Assembly: GCA_963592185.1 (NCBI GenBank)
Contig: CAVAVT010000017.1
Coordinates: forward strand, 1-34,050
DNA from: CAVAVT01 sp963592185
GTDB lineage: Bacteria; Bacillota; Negativicutes; Selenomonadales; Selenomonadaceae
Reading direction: 5' to 3'
DNA length: 34,050 nt
The position numbers and the translations under genes were made by a program. The notes beneath the pieces are model-generated. The model was not told where the DNA came from. It made no database searches and saw only the letters and a program-made list of their open reading frames with translations. Positions 24,585 through 31,429 of the stretch are shown piece after piece (the stretch's first letter is position 1; every line of letters starts with the position of its first letter).

Positions 24585-25445
24585 ATGAATATCAAAAAAT
24601 TGGGAAAAGCATTGGTTGCAGGTTTGTTAGTAGGAGCATTGGCTGTATCCGTTACAGGCTGCGGCAAGGATAAAAAGGCAGCATCCTCTGGTGAAGGCGG
24701 AAAAAAAGTCATTACAGTAGCACATACAAACTACTATGTACCCTATGACTATGTAAATGAGCAGGGCGAATCAGATGGCTTCGAGGTTCAGGTAATGAAG
24801 GAAGTTGCAAAAAAGCTTCCGCAGTACGAATTTAAGTATGTTCCTACCAGTGATGATGATTTGCTCATAGGTGTTGAATCCGGCAAGTACACTGTTGGTA
24901 CAAAGGGAATCTGGATTACCGAGGCCCGCAAGAAAAAGTACGTATTCCCGAAGAATAACATCGGTGCAAGTGTTATCGGTATTGCCATCCGCAAGGCTGA
25001 TGCCGACAAGATAAAGGATATGGATTCCTTTGCAGCATTCAGCGGCAAGCTAGTTCCGGTTGCACCTCAGGATGCACGCTACATGGTAGTGGATGAGTAC
25101 AATAAGGAACATCCAGACAAGCCAATTAAGCTGGTTTCATCTGAAAGCTTTCAGGTTTCAGATGCGTATTCATGGCTCCTTGAAGGAAGATACGATGCAT
25201 ACCTTGATGTTGAGCTGACCTATAAGAACAACATTGCCAAGGAAGATGCACCTTATCATAAATTTGACGACAAGCTCACCTACATCAGATATAAGGGAAT
25301 ACCTACATATCCTATTATTAATAAGGATGAGCAGCAGTTTGCCGATGACTATGACAAAGCAATTGAAGAGCTTAGAGCTGAGGGGAAAATCGCTGAGCTT
25401 GAGCAGAAATATTTCGGGGAAAGTCTTTCTGACTACCTGAAATAA
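24585..25445 (+). CDS. Amino acid ABC transporter substrate-binding lipoprotein
   Basis: This 286-residue family 3 solute-binding protein has a signal peptide with lipobox VTGC (lipidated C26), so it is membrane tethered. The mature fold starts VITVAHTNYYVPYDYVNEQGESDGFEVQVMKEVA, characteristic of polar amino acid and cystine binding proteins. It continues with GTKGIWITEARKKKYVFP and ends with a helix EQKYFGESLSDYLK. It is the only binding protein in the operon. Ligand choice is not readable; the neighbouring sulfur enzymes suggest a sulfur amino acid such as cystine or a methionine analogue. Confidence 0.93.
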   Translation: MNIKKLGKALVAGLLVGALAVSVTGCGKDKKAASSGEGGKKVITVAHTNYYVPYDYVNEQGESDGFEVQVMKEVAKKLPQYEFKYVPTSDDDLLIGVESGKYTVGTKGIWITEARKKKYVFPKNNIGASVIGIAIRKADADKIKDMDSFAAFSGKLVPVAPQDARYMVVDEYNKEHPDKPIKLVSSESFQVSDAYSWLLEGRYDAYLDVELTYKNNIAKEDAPYHKFDDKLTYIRYKGIPTYPIINKDEQQFADDYDKAIEELRAEGKIAELEQKYFGESLSDYLK

Positions 25446-25462
25446 GAAATGGGGAATTAGCT

Positions 25463-26239
25463 ATGGAAACCAGGGCCTTTGATTTTTCAGTAATATGGGA
25501 ATCAATACCGTCATTACTTGAATTTCTTGATGTTACACTTATTGTGGCTGTATCCAGTATTGTGCTGGGTTCGTTGTTCGGCATGATTTTGGCATGGGCT
25601 AAGATGGGAAGTAACAGGCCCCTGCGTTACCTGGCTCACGGGTATACGTACATAATGCGCTGCACACCGTCAATTGTGCTGCTGTTCATTGTGTTTTACG
25701 GCATTCCAGAGTTGGCAGATCAGGTTTTTGATATAAATCTCAATGACCTTCATCGTGCTGTATTTGCAATAATGACCTTCGTACTGCTTTTCGGAGCATA
25801 TATTTCGGAGGTATTCAGGGCCGCTTATCTGGCGGTTCCCAAAGGACAGTACGAAGCGGCTGTCAGCATAGGAATTTCACCTGTAGCAGCATTTTTACAC
25901 GTAATGCTTCCACAGGCTGCAGTTATAGCGTTGCCAAATTTTGGCAATTCAGTAATCAATCTTTTAAAGGAAGGTGCCCTGGCCTACACAATCGGTCTTA
26001 TTGATATGATAGGAAAGGGAAACCTTATTATAGCTCAGAACTTTGGTGCTTATGGAATCGAGATTTATCTTGCCTGCATGTTGATTTACTGGGTTATGAT
26101 TACTCTTATAGAAAAACTTTTCGGATATTTGGAGGCACGGCTGGATAAGGGCCAGACACTGACCAAGCGAAGTGGTGCCAAAACAGGATTTGTACCAAAA
26201 TGGATGAAGGGAGGAAGTGCTGATGGGGCTGGATATTGA
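25463..26239 (+). CDS. Amino acid ABC transporter permease 1
   Basis: This 258-residue HisM/GlnP-family permease has about five membrane helices. The family N terminus is WESIPSLLEFLDVTLIVAVSS, and RCTPSIVLLFIVFYGIPEL follows. The EAA coupling loop GQYEAAVSIGISPVAAFLHV contacts the ATPase. The gene begins 17 nt after the binding-protein gene with ggggaatt upstream. Its last 17 bases overlap the start of permease 2, which implies translational coupling and a heterodimeric channel. Its C-terminal cytosolic tail (about 30 residues) is longer than usual. Confidence 0.94.
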   Translation: METRAFDFSVIWESIPSLLEFLDVTLIVAVSSIVLGSLFGMILAWAKMGSNRPLRYLAHGYTYIMRCTPSIVLLFIVFYGIPELADQVFDINLNDLHRAVFAIMTFVLLFGAYISEVFRAAYLAVPKGQYEAAVSIGISPVAAFLHVMLPQAAVIALPNFGNSVINLLKEGALAYTIGLIDMIGKGNLIIAQNFGAYGIEIYLACMLIYWVMITLIEKLFGYLEARLDKGQTLTKRSGAKTGFVPKWMKGGSADGAGY

Positions 26240-26933
26240 TTTTATGGCGGAAACTTTTCCAACAATCTTGGAAGCTGTCCCCGTCACTCTTGAGCTTACC
26301 TTCATATCTCTTATTCTGGCATTTCCTGTGGCTTTCTACATGGCGGTGCTGAGGATAAAGGGGAACAGCGTTGGAAGCGGACTTTCCAGAGGATATGTTT
26401 CCTTTGTGAGAGGAACCCCGATAATCCTGCAGATTCTTCTTCTCTACAGCCTTTTGCCCAGTATTCTGAACTGGGGAATCCAGGAACTTGGCATTGAATT
26501 TAATGTGTTCGATTCTGTAGATCCCTTTTGGTACGCTGTGGTGGTATTCACTATGAATACCATTGCACTTCTTTCAGAGGTATTTCGTTCAGCACTTCTC
26601 AGCATTCCCAAGGGACAGCTGGAAGCTGGTCTAAGCATAGGTCTTTCCGAGTTTCAAACCTATGTCAGGGTTATTATTCCGCAGGCAATTGTGGTGGCAT
26701 TACCATCTATCTGCAACATTACTGTGAATCTGGTAAAAGGGACCTCCCTTGCATTTCTGATGACAGTAAAGGATATTATGGCTGTGGGAAAAGTTGCGGC
26801 ATCCTTTGGATACAATTATGTTGAGTCCTACCTGGATGTTTTCGTGGTGTACATTATACTTTGCACCATTATCCAGCTGGCCTATGACTTTGCAGAGTCA
26901 CGAGTAGGAGTATTTAGAACCGGAAAAGCCTGA
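26223..26933 (+). CDS. Amino acid ABC transporter permease 2
   Basis: This 236-residue paralogue of permease 1 has the same layout. It starts MGLDIDFMAETFPTILEAVP and has VRGTPIILQILLLYSLLP. The EAA loop is GQLEAGLSIGLSEFQTYVRV. ATG 26223 is chosen because ggagg lies 8 nt upstream; the in-frame GTG at 26217 is too close to it. The start lies inside permease 1 in another frame. Confidence 0.94.
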   Translation: MGLDIDFMAETFPTILEAVPVTLELTFISLILAFPVAFYMAVLRIKGNSVGSGLSRGYVSFVRGTPIILQILLLYSLLPSILNWGIQELGIEFNVFDSVDPFWYAVVVFTMNTIALLSEVFRSALLSIPKGQLEAGLSIGLSEFQTYVRVIIPQAIVVALPSICNITVNLVKGTSLAFLMTVKDIMAVGKVAASFGYNYVESYLDVFVVYIILCTIIQLAYDFAESRVGVFRTGKA

Positions 26934-26952
26934 GTTAAGGGAGGAATCAGCA

Positions 26953-27723
26953 ATGCTGATGAGTATAAAAAATTTGAAGAAAACCTTTGATGGAAACACC
27001 GTCCTGAAAGATGTCAGTCTGGATGTAAATAAGGGGGATGTGGTGGTAATACTTGGCCCCAGCGGCTCAGGAAAAACCACATTTCTAAGATGTCTCAATT
27101 TCCTTGAAAATGCGGATGCTGGAACCATGGAATTTGATGGTTCGGTTTATGATTTAGGGAAGGCTGGCAGCAAAGAAATCAGCACCATAAGAAAGAAAAC
27201 AGCCTTTGTATTTCAGAACTACAATCTTTTTGCAAATAAAACAGCCTTGGAGAATATTACACTGGGGCTGACTGTGGGCCGAGGGGTCTCAAAAAGCGAG
27301 GCTGAAGCAATAGCTAGAAAAGCCTTGGAGCGTGTGGGGCTTGCGGACAGGGCAGATTATTATCCTTCCCAGCTCAGCGGCGGACAGCAGCAGCGTGTGG
27401 GTATTGCAAGAGCCATTGCGGTAAAGCCGGATGTAATACTTTTCGATGAGCCAACATCTGCACTGGATCCGGAGCTTGTAGGAGATGTGCTCCAGGTCAT
27501 GAAGGAACTGGCCCAGGAGGATGGAACCACAATGATTGTTGTAACCCATGAGATGAAATTTGCTAAGGATGTTGCAACACATGTGGTATTCATGGCCGAT
27601 GGAGTGGTTGTTGAAGAGGGAACCTCCGAGGACATATTCACCCGTCCAAAAGAAGAACGCACAAAAAAATTCCTGAAGCGCATCCTGCCAGAAGACTACG
27701 AAGATCCAGCAATAATGATTTAA
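26953..27723 (+). CDS. Amino acid ABC transporter ATP-binding protein
   Basis: This 256-residue GlnQ/HisP-type ATPase powers the two permeases. Walker A is GPSGSGKTT (35-43) and the Q-loop lies in FVFQNYNLFANKTALENI. The ABC signature is LSGGQQQR (141-148), Walker B is VILFDEPTSALD with D165 and E166, and the H-loop is in VVTHEMKFAKDV. The ribosome site aagggagg is 8 nt upstream. It completes the importer and ends the operon. Confidence 0.97.
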   Translation: MLMSIKNLKKTFDGNTVLKDVSLDVNKGDVVVILGPSGSGKTTFLRCLNFLENADAGTMEFDGSVYDLGKAGSKEISTIRKKTAFVFQNYNLFANKTALENITLGLTVGRGVSKSEAEAIARKALERVGLADRADYYPSQLSGGQQQRVGIARAIAVKPDVILFDEPTSALDPELVGDVLQVMKELAQEDGTTMIVVTHEMKFAKDVATHVVFMADGVVVEEGTSEDIFTRPKEERTKKFLKRILPEDYEDPAIMI

Positions 27724-27728
27724 AGATA

Positions 27729-27802
27729 AAAACCGTTTCCCAATATTAATATTTCCATTATAAATTAAGGCAAATGTTAATGAGGGAGACGGTTTTCTTT
27801 TT
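27729..27802 (+). terminator. Terminator after ABC importer operon (long loop)
   Basis: The stem aaaccgtttccc/gggagacggttt (27729-27741 with 27784-27796) has a 42-nt AT-rich loop and is followed by cttttta. The loop holds a short AATATTAATATT palindrome. It marks the left edge of the AT-rich island. Confidence 0.65.
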
Positions 27803-27930
27803 AGAAAAATGGACTAAGCAGGTATTCGATTATGGTTATAGAATATGTAATGGTATGAACCACAAAGGTTATATAAGGAAATTAAATGGAAGCTGCCTGC
27901 AACTAGGTGGCAGAAAGGCAAATTGGAATA

Positions 27931-29193
27931 ATGGACTTTGGATTATTTAGAAAGAAAAATTCTAGGGATTGTAGTTGGGAAAATCAGAAACTGTCTAACA
28001 GTCATGATGCTGAAAAACCGTTACAGCAAAATGATAAGCCTTTCAATATATCAACTGCGAGTAAAAAAATTTCTACAGTATGGCATGTAGAACATAAAGG
28101 AATAAAATATAGTCTAAAAGCTGATGGTGTATCAGTAACATCGGATAATAGTATTATTGATTTATCTGTATGGGATGATAGAAATAGACGAGTATTTAGT
28201 GGCATAGCAGATGCAATAGAACATAATTATTCAAAATATTGCTATATACCGAGGAATGTAGAAATCACTTTTTTCACTAGTGATGAGGAAACAACTAGCA
28301 GTAAAAATACTAAAAATGATAATGATTTAAAAAATGAACAATCTATAGAAGTTAGAAATCCAAGATGGACTTTTAATGATATATATATACCAGATGAGAC
28401 TAAAAGGACCATAGAGAGAGCACTTTTAGTTTCCAAGTATAGAAATTTATTGTTTAATCAGTGGAAATTAGGAAATGGTAATATAGGTGGCAGGGCCATC
28501 GTATTTAATTTCTATGGTCCGCCTGGGACAGGGAAAAGCATGGCCGGGGAGGCTATTGCTTCCAAGCTAAACAAAAAAGTGTATTCAGTTAATTATTCTG
28601 AATTGGAATCAAAGTATGTGGGGGAAACACCGAAAAATATTGTCAAAGTCTTTGAAAAAGCAAAACAAGATGAAGCTGTTTTAATATTTGATGAAGCTGA
28701 TTCTTTTCTTGGAAAACGATTAACAAATGTATCGCAGTCTGCTGATTATGGAGTTAACATAACAAGAAGCGTCATGTTAATGGAGCTAGAAAAGTATGAC
28801 GGTATTGTGATTTTTACCACAAATTTAATTTCAAACTATGATGATGCCTTTAAAAGACGAATATTAGCAAGTATCGCTTTTGATTTACCAGATGAATATG
28901 GTCGTGAAAAAATATGGAATATATATTTATCAAGAGGGATTAGTATAGAACCTGGAATTACAGTTCACGATTTGGCAAGCAAATATGTGAATATAACCGG
29001 AGCGGATATTAAAGATATTCTGTTATACGCTGCTGTTTCAGCACTGCATAGGGATGAAAATAATGCTATTTTGAGCAAAGAGGATTTCGATGATGCCTAT
29101 AGCCTAATCATAAATAGGCAAAAAGGTGATTCAAGCCCGAGAAATGTAGTGACTATCAAGCAAGAAAAGGTTATGCATGATGAATTTGTATGA
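27931..29193 (+). CDS. AAA+ ATPase of an uncharacterised four-gene cassette
   Basis: This 420-residue protein has an unassigned N-terminal region of about 145 residues, including a small beta-rich segment (VWHVEHKGIKYSLKADGVSV). A classic AAA module follows: Walker A GPPGTGKS (196-203), pore-loop-like ELESKYVGET, and Walker B VLIFDEADS (D254, E255). Sensor 1 is FTTN, arginine fingers are in AFKRRI, and the lid has TGADIKDILLYAA. It resembles Cdc48/FtsH/Vps4-type ATPases that remodel or unfold proteins, but no protease domain follows. The start is uncertain: ATG 27931 is used, while an in-frame GTG at 27907 would add eight residues. No clear promoter was seen. AT-rich codons contrast with the operon before it. 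Confidence 0.88.
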   Translation: MDFGLFRKKNSRDCSWENQKLSNSHDAEKPLQQNDKPFNISTASKKISTVWHVEHKGIKYSLKADGVSVTSDNSIIDLSVWDDRNRRVFSGIADAIEHNYSKYCYIPRNVEITFFTSDEETTSSKNTKNDNDLKNEQSIEVRNPRWTFNDIYIPDETKRTIERALLVSKYRNLLFNQWKLGNGNIGGRAIVFNFYGPPGTGKSMAGEAIASKLNKKVYSVNYSELESKYVGETPKNIVKVFEKAKQDEAVLIFDEADSFLGKRLTNVSQSADYGVNITRSVMLMELEKYDGIVIFTTNLISNYDDAFKRRILASIAFDLPDEYGREKIWNIYLSRGISIEPGITVHDLASKYVNITGADIKDILLYAAVSALHRDENNAILSKEDFDDAYSLIINRQKGDSSPRNVVTIKQEKVMHDEFV

Positions 29194-29271
29194 TTAAGGC
29201 TTTTACACAAAAGTTTGATAACAACCAACAATAGCAGATGTAAGTAATTTTTGATAGGGGATGTAGAAGTA

Positions 29272-29628
29272 ATGTTATTAGAAGCAGGTTTTATAATTGT
29301 AGGCGGAGCAATAATTGGCGGATTAATAATGATGAAATTTTGGGATGGTATCAAGAATTGGCTGAACAATGTTGCAGCTGATGCCGTAGAGCATGCATTT
29401 GGCTATTCCGCCAGAAACAAATTACAGAAGGCTGTATCGATAGTTGATAAAGTAGACAATAAATTAAAAAATACCTCTGTAATATATGCTAAACAATCTC
29501 CAACAGACACTTATTTCGACAAGGTTACAGTGACTTGTGAAGCAGATGTAGCTGATATAGACAATGATATAATCAAAGAAATTGAAAAGCATAACAATAG
29601 AATGAGTCAGACGTTTGAATATCATTAA
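29272..29628 (+). CDS. Small membrane protein with N-terminal glycine-rich helix
   Basis: This 118-residue protein is not one I recognise. One hydrophobic helix at residues 3-22 (LEAGFIIVGGAIIGGLIMMK) has GxxxG-type spacing. That favours helix-helix packing, so it may oligomerise in the membrane. The rest is soluble and helical, with NKLQKAVSIVDKVDNKLKN and an acidic segment before EIEKHNNRMSQTFEYH. ATG 29272 is used, with agggg 11 nt upstream; an in-frame TTG at 29251 is less likely. It lies between the AAA+ and ankyrin genes, which makes it a candidate membrane anchor or pore component. Confidence 0.72.
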   Translation: MLLEAGFIIVGGAIIGGLIMMKFWDGIKNWLNNVAADAVEHAFGYSARNKLQKAVSIVDKVDNKLKNTSVIYAKQSPTDTYFDKVTVTCEADVADIDNDIIKEIEKHNNRMSQTFEYH

Positions 29629-29648
29629 TGATAGGGGCGTTCACAGTT

Positions 29649-31346
29649 ATGTCAAATTCTGCTTGGTACACGACATCCGTAAAAACAGAACGAATTAAAG
29701 AAACAAATCCATGTATATGGATTGAGGCAGCTGAGAGAGATTTAATCAATATACAATACGAAAGTGCGTTGCAAAATGCAAGTGAGGCACTCGGCTTGAC
29801 AGACGATGAAAACCAAAAGTTTGTTTGTTATGCCATTATGATTGATGCTTATTATGGGCTATATGATACTGAAAGTGCTAGAAGTTTATATGCAAAGTAT
29901 AAATTTATTCTTGAGAGCTTTTATCTTGAATTTAGACCAGAATACGTGATTCGGAATTTTCAAATTGATGCACCTACTTGGGAGATCCTTTTTTACCAGC
30001 TTATTGATAGAATGATGCAGGACGGGCAATACAATGATATAAAAAAATATATTGATATTATTGATAAAAATCACTTTTGCAATATAATTACGCCAGAGTT
30101 TATACTGGATGTATTTTCAACAGATGATACCCAAATATATCAAATTATTAGATCTACGGGGTTTAATTTTGAAAATTTGAATTTTGAATTTGGCAATACC
30201 GTACTTATGGTAGCTGTTGAACTATGTGATGATTTCAATATAGTTTCTGACGTTATTAAAATAAGTTTTAAATCAATAGATGATACTAATGATTATGGAG
30301 AAACAGCATTACATTGCGCAGTACGTGCTAATAAGGGCAGTTTTATTAAACTATTATTAGATGCAAAGGCAAATGTTAATGCAAAAGATATCGAAGGGAA
30401 TACTCCTTTACATCAGGCACTATTTGATGACAATCCAGAAATAGCTGAGATACTTTTAAGTGCAGAAATTGATGTTAATGTAAGAAATAAAAAAGGTGAG
30501 TGGCTCTTAAATGTAGCTGTAGATAAAAATTACTATGAAGTAGTAGAGAATTTATTGAAACGAGGTGCCAATGTAAATGCCACAGATACACAAGGAAATT
30601 CAACGATATTTCACGCTGTTTTAAACAGTAAGGAAATGGCTTTGATAAGCTTAATACTTAAATATAATCCTGATATCAATTTATTAAATAAGAATAATAA
30701 TTCTGTCCTTAAAGAAGCGTGCTGCTGCAAATTATCAGAAAAATATATAACAGCATTATTAGAGGCAGGTGCTAATCCAAATGCATACGGAATGCAGGTG
30801 GAGGGACCGCTTTTGGTTGTTGCCGAGGAGGGAACTACATACATTTTAGATATATTAATTATGTATGGTGCAGAACTTGAAGCATTGGGACAAAATGGAG
30901 ACGATTTTCTTTATAGAGCATGTAAGAGTAAGAATTCTACTATATTTGTTTATGCTACAGAAAAATATTCAGATAGATTATGTTTATATATCAATAGGAA
31001 GCATTATGACATATGTAATGGTTCCTTGTTGCATTACATAGCGTTGAATAAGCATTGGGATAATTGTATGGTTTCAATGTATGAGGCTTTGCTCGGCACC
31101 AGTAATATTGATATTGACATGAAGGATGACGATGGAAATACGCCATTGATGCTTTCCGTAGATCATCGCTGGATTTTTTCTGATGAATTAGGTATGGCAC
31201 GGGCATTAGTTTCAGCTGGAGCAAATACAAGGTGTTCCAATCATTATGGACGGTCTTTGGATGATATATTGAGAAAACGGAATATTAGAAGGTCTAAGTT
31301 GTTTAATAATGAGTCTAGTAATTGGTTATCTAAACTATTCGACTAA
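29649..31346 (+). CDS. Ankyrin-repeat protein
   Basis: This 565-residue protein has an N-terminal helical TPR-like region (about 20-80, IQYESALQNASEALGLTDDE) and roughly eight ankyrin repeats. Clear ones include DYGETALHCAVRANKGSFIK, EGNTPLHQALFDDNPEIAEI and RGANVNATDTQGNSTIFHAV, plus a late DDGNTPLMLSVDHR. No enzyme motif or membrane helix is visible. It probably binds a partner protein, serving as sensor or adaptor in this cassette. The frame opens at ATG 29628, which overlaps the previous stop by one base, but ATG 29649 has agggg upstream and is preferred. Confidence 0.88.
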   Translation: MSNSAWYTTSVKTERIKETNPCIWIEAAERDLINIQYESALQNASEALGLTDDENQKFVCYAIMIDAYYGLYDTESARSLYAKYKFILESFYLEFRPEYVIRNFQIDAPTWEILFYQLIDRMMQDGQYNDIKKYIDIIDKNHFCNIITPEFILDVFSTDDTQIYQIIRSTGFNFENLNFEFGNTVLMVAVELCDDFNIVSDVIKISFKSIDDTNDYGETALHCAVRANKGSFIKLLLDAKANVNAKDIEGNTPLHQALFDDNPEIAEILLSAEIDVNVRNKKGEWLLNVAVDKNYYEVVENLLKRGANVNATDTQGNSTIFHAVLNSKEMALISLILKYNPDINLLNKNNNSVLKEACCCKLSEKYITALLEAGANPNAYGMQVEGPLLVVAEEGTTYILDILIMYGAELEALGQNGDDFLYRACKSKNSTIFVYATEKYSDRLCLYINRKHYDICNGSLLHYIALNKHWDNCMVSMYEALLGTSNIDIDMKDDDGNTPLMLSVDHRWIFSDELGMARALVSAGANTRCSNHYGRSLDDILRKRNIRRSKLFNNESSNWLSKLFD

Positions 31347-31429
31347 AATATGCTCAATAAATTGTTTAAAAATAATAAAAACTATGATATGAATGTTTTT
31401 ACTATTGAGAATTAGGTAATGGAGATAAC

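Noticed and set aside
27803..27930. Search for the missing 5' half of hicB, hicA or an attachment-site repeat at the left edge of the island
   Set aside because: No HicB N-terminal or HicA-like coding sequence and no convincing direct repeat shared with the 33600-33660 junction could be seen by eye.
27931..29193. FtsH-type membrane protease
   Set aside because: The AAA core is similar, but there are no N-terminal membrane helices and no HExxH protease domain.
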